Shown here: positions 1 to 11,283 of the stretch, piece after piece
Position numbering within the stretch: the first letter of the stretch is position 1
How the letters are laid out: every line of letters begins with the position of its first letter
Assembly (NCBI RefSeq): GCF_000801105.2
Contig: NC_079517.1
Span: 2,914,001-2,978,000, forward strand
Direction of reading: 5' to 3'
From: Raphanus sativus
Taxonomy: Eukaryota; Streptophyta; Magnoliopsida; Brassicales; Brassicaceae
DNA length: 64,000 nucleotides
The notes under the pieces: model-generated
What the model saw: the letters and a program-made list of their open reading frames with translations, nothing else
What the model was told of the DNA's origin: nothing
Databases searched by the model: none
Made by a program: the position numbers and the translations under genes

Positions 1-581
1 CGGAGTGGCTGGAGGTTTGACTGGGGGTGTTGTGGTGGGTGGTTTAATCGGAATTGTAGGCAGTGTGGGTGGCTTAACTAGTGGCGGTGAGGGTTTGTAC
101 GTTGGAGACGGTGGTACAGAGACCTATTTACAGATTGCAAATTTTAACTTTAATTCCTTATAAAATTCTAAAAGGGTAAAGGTCAATAAATATATACACT
201 ACTTTGTAGTTGAGTACACATTAAAAGTTTAAAACTAAACAAAGCGAAAAATAGAAGTTAGGAACATATTACTACCTTGGTTTGTTCATTCGAAGCCGCA
301 AAAACAACCTGCTCAGTGATCAATCCAAATATATATTAGTTAAAATGTAAAAAAAAAAATATTAGTTAAAATGTGCAAACACGTAACGTGCATAGATATA
401 TACTACTATTTTCTCGCAGTTTACAGAATAAAACAGAATAGAAAACAGTGTTTCAAAAGGTAAAAAAAAAACAATACTTTTCTTTAGAAAAGCCTAATAA
501 CTTCATGTTCAAAAATAACTAATAACTTACATCTGTGAAGACTTGAAGAAAGATAAAGACAGAAAGAAGTGAGAGCGCCAT
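1..581 (-). CDS. GASA14: GASA14-like gibberellin-regulated proline-rich protein, 5' part only
   Basis: Partial gene that runs off the left edge. Exon 1 (531-581) encodes MALSLLSVFIFLQVFTD, a hydrophobic secretion signal. A GTAAGT donor follows, and exon 2 starts at 123 after a TAAATAG acceptor in phase 0. Exon 2 opens VSVPPSPTYKPSPPLVKPP and continues as a Pro/Lys/Thr-rich tract of the kind found between the signal peptide and the Cys-rich GASA domain in A. thaliana GASA14 (At5g14920, from memory). The GASA domain itself lies outside the window, so this assignment rests on the signal peptide, the proline-rich tract and the neighbouring gene order. A TATA-like TATTTATA lies about 60-70 bases upstream of the ATG on the minus strand. 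The alternative is another secreted proline-rich or arabinogalactan-type protein. The family acts in the apoplast and plasma membrane in growth and redox responses. Confidence 0.75.
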
Positions 582-3500
582 TTTTGTGGGAGATGAGGAA
601 GTGGCGAAGTCACACGAAGAAGACCAATGGCATTTTGTGCTATAAATAGAAGTTCTTTTTATTAATAATTATTAATTCCTCTTTTATCCATAAAATACAA
701 ATAAATAGTTTTAATGCATAGTAGGTCCAGAGTAGTTATTATATGCATGCATAAAACTGCCATTGCCACTTTATTCATTCATACACCAACTTGGAATACT
801 TTACCAATAAAAATCATTTTTAACTCTACGGACCAGTGAAATTATGGGAGATGTTTGCGTACCCGAGAAACTAGTGGATGGCAAAATTAACATTAATTAG
901 TTTATTTTGGATAAACTATTGTAGTAATAGGTAGTTTATTTAGCAGTACTCCATTTGCCCATAAAGCTGTGTCCCTTATATATTTTTGGTTTTTGATAAA
1001 ATAAACATGAGTCGCTTATAACATTGCACCAGTGAAAAAGGGTTTGTCGTTTATCATGTGCTAACATGTCCAACGAAAATTACAATAAAGCGTTTTGTGA
1101 AATATATAAGCTAATAGTGTATCCTTTATATAAAAAAATAGAAAATGTTATCAGATCAGAGATGGACAATAGCACATGAGTCCTTTGAATAGTTTCGGTG
1201 ATTTTATTATCTTTTTCTGACATATAGGGACGAGGGTTAACGCAGTGCGTACTGCATACACTTCCTCCTTGATGTTAACATGATATATTTTTTCATTATT
1301 TTACACTTTAATCCATTTTACAAATATCTATGAAAGATTACAAATGTTTGTTATCTTATACCGTAATTCGTTAGGGGTGAACAGATATCCAGGTTATGTG
1401 AGTACATAAAAGCCACTGGTAAAAAATAACATATAGATTTTAGCAACAAAAAAAAACATATAGAGGTGCATAATAAAAAATCATTATAATTATTACATTA
1501 TGATCTAACGATAAATTATTCCAAAATTTATATTACTCAAATGACATCCGCTCTAATATTTTGATATAATCTTATGAAACCCTTATAAATGTTTGTTATG
1601 TCAGATGTAATATTCGTTAGATCATCTCTGAAATTAGTTTATTTTCCATTTTTATTTCATTTTAAAGTAAGTTTTGTTTCAACTCTACTTCATTTATATT
1701 TCAAAATAAAATAATGAATAGTATTAATCAAATTTGAAAATATATGGTTCACGTATTCATTTTTGAGGATAAACTTTTTAACTATTATTTTATATTTTAT
1801 AATGAAAATAATATGCATATTTATTTTCTAAGAATTTTTAACTCAATTAAAAAGAATCAAAGATAAATGGTTCATCTCTTACTTCTAAACACTTTGTTAA
1901 GCACTTATAAAAAAACTATATATATGATATTTTTACAAATTACGATGTTTTATGTTTGTTTATCCATGTTACATAATAAATTTATTATATGATAATGTTC
2001 AATTTATAATTAAATAATAATTGTATAGCTTATTGTTAAAACAAAATATTTAGGTGAAATTGGTAAATATGAAAATATAAAATTTTGTTAATAATCAATG
2101 ATAAAGTGAAGATGAAATATATTTGAATTATTCTTTTTACAAGAAGATTATGAAACAAACCATTGAAATAAATGTTGTTTTATTTTTATTGATATTTTGA
2201 AAATAAAAACAAAACCAACCGTTAAAGATGTTCTTATGACATCTTTAAACCTACTCTATTTTTAACTCTAAATTCTATTTTGGAGTAAAATCTTCTCCAA
2301 TTTATTTTGGAGTTGAACTCTTTTTATTTATGAAGTGGGTCATTTTAATCGTAGACGTTTTATTTCATACTTAATAATATTAAACATGATATACTAACAT
2401 GAAAAGATATAATACTCCACAAAATATTATTAAATAGTTTAAATGCATAAAATAATAAAAACAAAACTAAGCATAAATAATATTAAATAAATATAATATA
2501 AAAAAAAAATTTAATAGTTTGGTGAGTTATTTTTGGAACTATCAAGATCGACGGAATATTATTTAAACTGAATATATGAGTTTTTTTATCCTCTGGATCA
2601 AAATTTTTGATTGATAACGTTTGTACTTGATAAACTTGATATAAACACAAATAGTTAAATCTAGTATATAATTCAAATAACAAAACAAAATTATTTTCTT
2701 TTTTATGTTTTTAATGCATAAATTTATTTTTGAATTAGGAAAATTGCATATGATAAAAATTGCACCATTTGAAGTTGGAACAAAAACTCCAATTGTATTT
2801 TCAATAATAGATGTTCAAATTAAATAAAATATATTTTTATTAAAGTTTTGTAAACATAAAATAATTGGATTGATTTTTAATTTTTTTATAAGTTGAAAGT
2901 ACTACTTACGATTATTAACTAAATAGAAAATAAATCATTTGTGAATATATATTTTTGAAGTAAAAGATGGAATAATAAATTGGAATAAAATCAAATCCCA
3001 TTTTGGAGTTATACTATTTTAAAGTGAAAAAATAGAATGATATATTGAAAATGCTCTGAGACATAATGATTGAACTGTGTTAGTCCATACATAATAACCG
3101 AAATGTGTTAGTCCATATTAACGTTAGATATTTTGTGTAAATCTTCAACTATAAAAAGTGATGAATGTGTCATAAGTACAACAAATGCTTGAGCTATGAT
3201 TCACTATATACTCCGCATCATAAGATAAATACTAAATATACAATGTGACGATCATAAACACACAACTACATGCATTGTACCAAGCATGGAACCCAAAAGT
3301 CTATAGAAGACCACAACCTCCATGCTTTGGGGGAACCCATATGAGCTATTATATAATATTATTATATTGGATTTTTTTCCAATAAACAAAACATTAGTTT
3401 TCACTTTTTTGAAATTTAAGACATTGTCCTCTTGCAAGGAAGAAAATAATCCTAAATAAAAACTGAACATTAATGTTTTTCCTTAAATCACAAAATGGAA

Positions 3501-5944
3501 GAAAAATATCATTTAATATGAGCTATACTATGCAGCAGAGCTCTTTGTATCTCGTTCATCAACAACCATAGCTATGATCAACTTGAATCTGAAAACCGAA
3601 GCTTTTGTGTCCTACCAAATCCCAAAGACTCCAGTGTCACGATACATTCGCTGTGAAACTGGTTCTTACACTATTAGAAAAAAAAGTTGGAATTTCATTT
3701 GCATATAAGGAGGAAGACAATCACATAATCTAGGTATCTAATTTATGTTGAGACAAACCAAGTCACTTCCAGATAATAAAATACAAACATGTTTAGATAC
3801 CTAAACCAAGTATCTAATATATGTCTAAATGCACAAAAAATGATTATATAAAGTTTGTATATTTTTGAAGTTGGTACTAAAAAGGTTATTAGTTGCAGTA
3901 TTTTGTTATCTGGAATTTATAAAACAAACAAAAGGTAGCTGGGTTTAGTTGAATTGTATTTTTTTGCGGGGAAACAATCACTAATAACCAAAACATGTTA
4001 AACTTTGTTAAACTGCCAAAACACCAAACTTTCTTATTAACAATATCAGTTGCAACTATATGGAAACATTTTCTTAATAGACTTTAAGCATCATTAATAT
4101 ATGACACTAGTAATGATGTCTATTAATCATGTGATCAACATTATGTTATTATTATTGAGTAATATATGAGATAAATATTTACCTAATTTGGTGTCTACAG
4201 AAGTTAGAAAAATTATCTTTTGCATTACAATGACATTTATATAAGTTATATAGCTGAAGATTTTTGTCTTGGTTATACATGAAATTTGAGAATTGAAATA
4301 TAACAATCTACGGTAAACATTTTCCAGTAGCAATAAATAAATTTTAAGGTTTTTTGTCTGTATCAAAATTGAACTTTAAATTCTTTCTATTTGATTTCAA
4401 GTATATATATGTAATATCAACAACTTCATATTACAAAAAAAAATTAAATAAACAACTCCATATTACTAATCAAGGAAAAATAATTAAATACAAACTAAAA
4501 TCAGTCTTCTCAACATTTTGAAACATTCCCTCACCCCCAACAAATTTTCTATATAAAAATTGCAAAAGAGAATTCGCAATCTTCACAACAGAAATTCATA
4601 TTTTAAACATAAAAGTAATGGCTACTCTAGATATTCAAGTTTAACATTATTTTTATTGGTAAGCTTGTGGTTTGAAGAAAATTATTTGTCGATGCCAACT
4701 TAGTCTCATTTTTACAGTCTCATTTTTACTTGTTACTTTTGAGATCAACATTTTCTAATAATCATCTTCTTCCTTATTTATCCGTTAATTATCTCCTTTA
4801 TTTCTGATTTTTTCTAACACTAGTCTTCTTTTTCCTACATTGTAGTTTATTTAAAAATCAATGGTTGGTTAGGGGAGAATCAACTAATAAATCGAGAATT
4901 TCAATTATGTGATTGTTTGATTCTAAGTAAAAAACGTGATGAAAGCTTCAGATACAATAAAAATAATAATCCAAAACTTAGTTAAAAATTTTCTTCATCA
5001 AAGGTCAACTCAGCCTCACAATGATACCATATACACTGGTTTCTTTATTCAACACCCTAGTTTTTTTTGTCATTCCACATTATTTTTATATTCCATATCA
5101 TATTTTTTTCTACTCAATAATTCAATAAACATTTAGTTTTGTATTTATAATGCTTTTTATTTTTTCTAATGTCAACATTATATCTATCTATTTTTCACCA
5201 AAATATTTATTAAAAATATTAATTAATTATTGAATGTTAAAAATTATACCAAATTGTTAATAATTAAAATTAATTAAAGTTTCTAAACTAATAATGGGTT
5301 ATTTAAAACATATTAAGTTATAAAAAAATCTTAAAATTATAATAAAATTATATGTTCAAATCATTTGAAACAAATCTCCATTTATAAAACACTAAATGAT
5401 AAACTTTGATATAAAATTTAAATTAATAAACTATTTTGTTATAAATAATTGATATAAAAAAATTAGGGTGAAAAAATATTCAGTAATTTCAGTCATCTAT
5501 AAATATTGTGGACCCTATTTGTAATTTTCAAGATATAGAAAACATTCGGCATCTATTAATCCATATTACTTTTTTTTTGGTTTTTCAACACTTCCATTAA
5601 AAAGATTCAACTGTTGTAAAGTGCATTCAACTAAAAACATGCGATTAAAAGTCCATAAAGGTCTCAATTTTTTATTAAATTGTTGTTTCGTATATTTCCA
5701 GTAAATAATTAAAAAATAATAAAATAAAATAAACTAAATATATGAGCAACTGCCACTTGTAAACTGAGTATGTAAAAGAATTCATATAAATTCTATGCAC
5801 TGATACGGTATCACTCACTCATTTTCACTGATGGAATTGTTTCCGAGCTCAACATTCTTTACAATCTTTCTTTATTTCTCCTTCAATCTTCTTATACTTA
5901 TGTGGCATTAATAAGGTTTATCAATTTATAAGTGCTTTTATTAA
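582..5944. other. AT-rich intergenic region without a supported gene
   Basis: More than 5 kb of AT-rich DNA. The few ORFs are 60-80 codons long, have no recognisable domain and match nothing I know. Small local direct repeats occur, for example two copies of a gtgttagtccata motif near 3075-3115. The stretch around 2220-3060 has arms rich in TTTTGGAGT and ACTCTATTTTT, which resemble the degenerate MITEs common in Brassica, but I could not define termini or a target duplication. It includes the promoter of the leftmost gene (from about 582 rightward). Confidence 0.6.
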
Positions 5945-6562
5945 GGGACTGACTGGTTTTCCCGCTACCACCCGCAAACGCAGCTTTTGCGGTTCATAGC
6001 GGTTGTTGGCGTTTCGAAACAATCACAGAAAACGCTACAAATCGCTTCAAACCGCTCCGAACCTCTTAAAATCAAAAGCTGGTTCCAGCTAGTGTTTGCG
6101 GTTGTGGGCGATTGCGGGAGGGTAATTTTTTTTCTTTAAAAACAGAATAAATAAAAATAATACTAAAAATATCCAATAAAAATTTTAAATTGAAATAATA
6201 GAAATTGTAAAATGTATTCATATTATATTTCAATTTATATTATAAAAATTTAAAGCCAAAATATTTTCTATAAATTTTTAAAATTTAAGAATATGATTCT
6301 ATAAATATAAATTTTATATTTATCATATTATTATGATTTTTAATATTTTTATAATTACATAAAATGTAAATATTGTTAAATTATTATTTAACAGATGTTG
6401 CGTTTGGTAGTTTACCAGTCATAAGAATTCCGCAAACGCAACAATTTCTAACAGTTGTACCAGTCGTACAAATCTCTAAAAAACGCTTAAAACCGCAACC
6501 ATCCGCACCCGCAAACTTCCGGAACCGCAACCGCAACCGCTGCGGTTACACCAGTCAGGCCC
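5945..6562. mobile_element. PIF/Harbinger-like MITE
   Basis: A 618-bp element with terminal inverted repeats GGGACTGACTGGTTTTCCCG (left) and GGGCCTGACTGGTGTAACCG (right arm, reverse complement). It is flanked on both sides by TAA (5942-5944 and 6563-6565), the 3-bp target duplication typical of PIF/Harbinger. The first ~175 and last ~165 bases are packed with GCGGTT/AACCGC and CGCAAACGC motifs, and the middle (about 6130-6380) is very AT-rich. There is no transposase ORF, so the element is non-autonomous; the open frame that starts inside it is incidental. Confidence 0.85.
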
Positions 6563-7010
6563 TAAATCAAGGTTGTTTAGGCGAGAATAAACTAAATCAA
6601 AGTAAGCAATTGAACGTTTTGACTTTTGAGAGAATGACGGAAATAATCCAAAAGTGTGAATATGTGATTGATTCTTCGGTTTTTGTCTACTTTATTTTAA
6701 CAGAATAGTTTCATTAGGAGTTTTGATGCGTCGATATGCTAAGATTAATACTTGTTATTCTTCAAGAAAAAACAAAAGCAGGATATCAAGTTTTTGTTCT
6801 AAACTTTATGAAGTCTGCGTGCAAGGAAATCACTTCTTTGAGAAATGAGAACATATTATCATCTAAAAAATGAGTGCACTCAAAGTGAAATGATATTACA
6901 AAATCTGAAAAGAAAACAAAAATGTATAAAATAATAATTCTTCATAAAATCCGATACCTTTCATAGGTGCACGTTAGAAGACAACCCACAAAAACAAAAA
7001 CGTGTGGCCT
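6563..7010. other. short intergenic spacer
   Basis: Non-coding DNA between the MITE and the stop codon of the gene at 7011-7529. It would contain that gene's 3' UTR, but no clear poly(A) signal can be singled out. Confidence 0.5.
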
Positions 7011-7529
7011 TTACTTAATCATCGGAGGCGCGTAGTTATCGTTGTCGAGATCAATGGAGCATTTGGTGGAGACCGGCAGAGACAACGGTGCGGTGAACCT
7101 CATCGAGTAATCACGGTAAGGAAACTCATCTTCGAAATGTCCCATCTGTTTACCATCGTCAAAATTCAACGAGTAACTCGACGTATCGTACCGGAAACCA
7201 ACCTGATCCGGCCTACTACTACAGCCGTCCCCTCCGCAGCCGCAGAAGTGACTCCGGCCAACGCGGCGGATGAAGGTCTTCCACCTGGGGCCAGCCAAGA
7301 TTTCAGACCACTCCCTCATCTTGTTCCACCCGGAGATCCACCAACGCTCGTCGGGCTCCAACTTATCCACCGTTCTGATTCGTTGCCACCATACGTTACC
7401 ACCTGGACCGGACGGCTGAGATGATCCGAGACATGGGAGGAGGAAACAACAACCTCTCTTCGCGAACATGGCTTCGTGCATATCGTCGGTCGTGTCCATT
7501 TCAGAGATAGGAAAAGATTGAAGCCCCAT
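7011..7529 (-). CDS. conserved plant protein of unknown function, 172 aa
   Basis: Single-exon reading frame. The N-terminal region has GCCFLLPCLG (about residues 26-35), a Ser/Gly/Pro linker, then a conserved-looking core with WWQRIRTVDKLE (47-58) and REWSEILAGPRWKTFIRRV (72-90). A Cys/Gly-rich stretch FCGCGGDGC (95-103) and VGFRYDTSSYSLNFDDG (110-126) follow. The core motifs REWSE..AGPRWKTFIRR and F.YD..SY.LNFD match, from memory, a plant-specific family without an assigned function. No signal peptide or membrane segment is seen. The codon composition and GC content are those of a real gene and contrast with the AT-rich surroundings. Its promoter, to the right on the minus strand, holds a telo-box-like motif at 7625-7641. 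I do not recognise its role. Confidence 0.8.
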   Translation of the reverse strand: MGLQSFPISEMDTTDDMHEAMFAKRGCCFLLPCLGSSQPSGPGGNVWWQRIRTVDKLEPDERWWISGWNKMREWSEILAGPRWKTFIRRVGRSHFCGCGGDGCSSRPDQVGFRYDTSSYSLNFDDGKQMGHFEDEFPYRDYSMRFTAPLSLPVSTKCSIDLDNDNYAPPMIK

Positions 7530-8259
7530 TGTTTTTTTATCGAGAAGATTTAAAAGAAAGGGAGGGACAGAGCGAATACAGAGTCGGTTCGATTCTTAGA
7601 ATCCTCCTTCCCCTGCTTCTCTGCAACCCTAACCCTAAACCTTTCTCTCTCTGGAAAGATGAACGATGCCTTTGCCTTTCTCCAAGTTACGAGTCCGTTT
7701 CTTAAGGGGAGAGGAACGGGAATAAATAAAATGGCCAGCTAAAACAAGAGCTGGAATTGCGTAACTGCCAAGCTGGTTTTATATAATCTTCCCTTAACCG
7801 TTTTCGATTTTCTAGTATAAACCGAAACTGAACCGGTGTTTACATTCTTAAATGCTTAGATCTCATACATACTACGTACGTAACGTTAACTTTCCTTTTT
7901 TACTACAACGTGAACTTGTTACGTCGCTCCTGTAAACCCTTGTAGCCGGTAGCTTTTTCAACGGATCCTCGCTAAGAAGCAGACGTGAGGCGTGGGGAAG
8001 AATATTCGAAAATCCTTGCCAACCATATATTATATACATCCAGTGAATGTATTCCATCGACCGTTGTATGGCTCTGTACAATATTTTTGGTTTACAAACT
8101 AACTGCCAAAAATCATACTATAAAATGAGTTATATGTGTTTGAAAATACCCGTCATCAATAAATACTAGTGTTATTATATATTAAACTATTAGAGTGTGA
8201 ATTTTTCTTAAAAGAAAAAGTAATTTAAGACTAATAAACACATAGCGATATAGTATAGT
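7530..8259. promoter_or_regulatory. promoter-side spacer with telo-box-like motif
   Basis: Sequence upstream of the 172-aa gene. A double telomere-like motif AACCCTAACCCTAAACC lies at 7625-7641, about 100 bases before the minus-strand ATG. Teloboxes of this type are known in promoters of growth and translation genes. An open frame at 7872-8081 has no recognisable content and is not called. Confidence 0.5.
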
Positions 8260-8422
8260 CAGGGGCGTTCCTGAAAGATAGAAGACCTGAAACATTTTAC
8301 AAAGGTTTTAACTAAAAAAATTTTTTTAGCTAATTTGGGAGCTTTTTTCAGTGTAAATATTTTAAAAAAAATTGGGGGCCATAGTCCAATGTTTCACCTT
8401 GCTGTGCTCAGGACCGCCCCTG
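8260..8422. mobile_element. hAT-type MITE, 163 bp
   Basis: Terminal inverted repeats CAGGGGCGTTCCTGA (left) and CAGGGGCGGTCCTGA (right, reverse complement) with one mismatch in 15. An exact 8-bp direct duplication AGTATAGT flanks the element at 8252-8259 and 8423-8430. The CAGGGG terminus and 8-bp duplication are diagnostic of the hAT superfamily. The element is non-coding and lies just downstream of the NHL gene stop codon. Confidence 0.88.
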
Positions 8423-8470
8423 AGTATAGTACACACACTCTAAGTAACTGATGAAAATTTGATTTTGTAA

Positions 8471-10890
8471 TCAGTAAACATGAGAAGAATATCCCATGTA
8501 GTTAATTCTAGGCCGTAGATTTCGCTGATCGTTCATTGCTTCCTTGAAATCAACAGCTTTGATCACCATAGCTTCTCGGCGGCCGTCTTGCTCCTGAACT
8601 GCCCCAAACACAATCTCGTTCTCTCGGTTATCTTCGGTACCGTTCACTTTTCGTTTCTGCTGGTTTTGGTATTGGTCACAATCTTGGTAATAAGACCGGT
8701 TTTGGTTTGTTCCTTGTGCTCTAAGGTAGGGTTTATCCTGATTTGTACCTGATCTCGGTTCTAAAGCCGGTGGTCCATCTTCTTCCGGTATAGCAAAGCT
8801 CTCTTGTACCGGCCACTGGTTCGACTGTTGCGGATGGTGGTAGTGGAAATCTTGGGGAGTAACTTTCCTTGGTCCGGTCATAATTTCAGAAACCGAAGAA
8901 CCGGTTTTCACCACAAGCTTTCCAAGAGAACCGAGAAATCCTTCTTCATTTTCCGGTTCATGTTGAGGTGGAATTAATGGCTGTCTAACCGGTCTAGGAT
9001 AACGTTGATATGGAGCCATTGTCATGTTCGGTTTTGCTACATGCCTCTTATTATCCTGAAATCAAAAACAAACCAATAATGATAATTGGTTATGGTTTAA
9101 CTCTTACTTCGAAATGATACAAACCAAACTGTTCACTTACATGACGAAACGAAGAGAACAATGATCGTACTCTACGTACTAATAACGCAAACATATATCC
9201 AAAAAATGCAGCAGCAACGAGCAAAGCAGTTCCTGCATATACACAAAAAGCCAAAACGGCGTCGTCTAAAGCAAAGAACAAAACAAAAAAGACAAACACC
9301 AACAATGTTAGCTTGTTTGGAAAGTTACCAAGATGGAGATTTGTTTCGGGTTCGGGTTCTGGTTCGTGATGAGAACAGTCATGATCGTGAAGCTGAATCT
9401 CTCTAATCACTTGATTTCCACGATCAATGACTAGAAGAGAGCAGATTGAAGAGACGTAGATCAAATCAAAGTCATCAGAGAATCTTCCTCCAGCAGCGAT
9501 GGTTGAGACTCCTTGACATAAACAAACCAAGAAAAATCTTTGAAGATTTTCAAATAGCAAACGCAGATGTTGAAATTGTAGTTACCTTCGTCGCTGATCT
9601 TGCGTATGGCCATATTATTAGTATCGGCAACGTAGATGTTTCCACCGTCGTCGATGGCTAATCCTCGAGGACGATTCATTTTGGCTTCTTTGAGCTTTCC
9701 GTCGACGTGTCCTGTGTAGCCTTCTTGTGAACCAGATACTAGCTTTGGTTTAGCATCTTCAATAAATTCAAAATCCAAATATTAACAAATCCATTGCGAG
9801 TCAGATTGAAGAACAATGAAAACGCGAGAAGCAAGACCCTGAATCTGAATCTATCTACTGTGCGTCTTAGAATCTATCTAAAAGCGAAAGTGAGGTGTGG
9901 TGATTTAATGTAAAAAAAGTTTGTTAACTTGACTAACAAGAAACAGCAAGAAGAATAAACCTGAAAAACAGAGAAACAGAACATGGATAAAAGCTAAATG
10001 TGTCGTGTTTTGGACTAAAGTTAACTCTAAAAAGGATTTTGCTGTCAAGTAAAGAACATTTGGAATCTAAAATATGAAGAATCTCACTTTTAGTGAACTG
10101 AGAAAAGCAAAAGAAAAATTAATCCCCATCTTGAAGCAAAGCATAATTGTAGATACATGATTCAACGTTTTGGTGGGTCATGTTTTGAGGTTAATAGATC
10201 GAATATACCGTAAAATAATAAATTAGTGGTATACAATACAATCTTAATATACAATTTTGGAGTACCTTTTTCATAAAATCTATTTCAAAAAGAAAATGAA
10301 CTTACATCTAGAAAGAGGCATGGAAATTTTGTGGATGTTACTGTTCTCAGAATCCAGGACAATAAGCTCTTCTCCATCAGGGGAAACTTCAATCGCATAG
10401 GGCTCAATCCCAAGCTTACTTCCATCAAACACTGTCTCTATGTTATATCCACTTTCATATTTCACCATCGAACGGCTAGAAACACCTGTCGCACATTATC
10501 TCAGCTTTTCTATTTTAAGTCTTATGACAGTTCAAACTTTGACAACAAGATCATATAGAAGAAGTACGTACCTATTTTGTTGTTGGTCGTCTTACCAGAT
10601 TTGGTGATGGCTGTTGTGGTCGTGGAGGTCTGAAGAGACCACAACCACTTCCACAGCAGTGATGCTACATTTGTCACAAGTCCACTTACGATCTCTGTTC
10701 ACAAACCAAAGAAAAACAAGAACATCTTAAGTCATTTATCAAAACGAGGTTCTTGCAAAAAAAAAAAAAATCATATTAGGGTAGTCAAGAACTCACTAAC
10801 AGGAGGAGGCTTAGCTGAAACTGAAGACAACCCACAAAAGAGAAACAAGAAAATTAGAGATAGAACCACCCAGTTTCCATTTTTCATCAT
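8471..10890 (-). CDS. NHL-repeat transmembrane protein
   Basis: Six exons in coding order: 10801-10890, 10572-10692, 10306-10485, 9586-9756, 9141-9511, 8471-9055; all phases agree and give 505 aa. Residues 1-26 form a signal peptide (MMKNGNWVVLSLIFLFLFCG...). IVSGLVTNVASLLWKWLWSL follows. Beta-propeller NHL repeats occupy about residues 90-230 (YAIEVSPDGEELIVLDSENS; PRGLAIDDGGNIYVADTNN; the third repeat is FSDDFDLIYVSSICSLLVID). An acidic HDHDCSHHEPEPEPE stretch then leads to two hydrophobic segments (about 254-268 and 272-298). The last ~195 residues are polar and Pro/Gln-rich and end NYMGYSSHVY. This layout is the Arabidopsis plant NHL family (At5g14890/At1g70280 type, from memory). The function is not established; the probable topology is an extracytosolic propeller with a cytosolic tail. 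Confidence 0.9.
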
Positions 10891-11283
10891 TTTTTTTCTC
10901 TGTAACGAAAACAGAGCAAGCGTTGCTTACACGTTTTAAGAGGTTTATGCACTTGTATATGTATTCTTTGTTTCTATGCACTTATATATATATATGATGA
11001 GCTAAGCCGACAAAAGAGAAGATTTGGAGTTAAAGAAACATAAAGAGACAAAGAATCATATGCTCTCGAGTCTTGTCTACTTATTGTTCAATCTTTTTTC
11101 CTTGAATCTTAATCAGTAGGGACAAATCATTACAAAAAAAAAAACAAAAAGCAAATCTTACTTTTTCCACAAGCAACTCTAACATCTCTACACAAAAGTT
11201 GCAACAACAACAAAAAAAAAACTGTAAACTTAACCTTATTTTACAAAACTGAAGTTTTATTCAAATTTAACAAATAAGTATAG

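Noticed and set aside
1620..3060. Possible large MITE or nested MITE pair with TTTTGGAGT-rich arms
   Set aside because: Arms are only loosely inverted and no target duplication or clear terminus could be fixed.
6373..6708. 111-codon plus-strand open frame
   Set aside because: It starts inside the Harbinger-like MITE; the apparent Arg/Asn repeats are translation of the CGCAAC subterminal repeats.
7872..8081. 69-codon minus-strand open frame
   Set aside because: No recognisable motif or homologue, no signal peptide; composition like the surrounding spacer.
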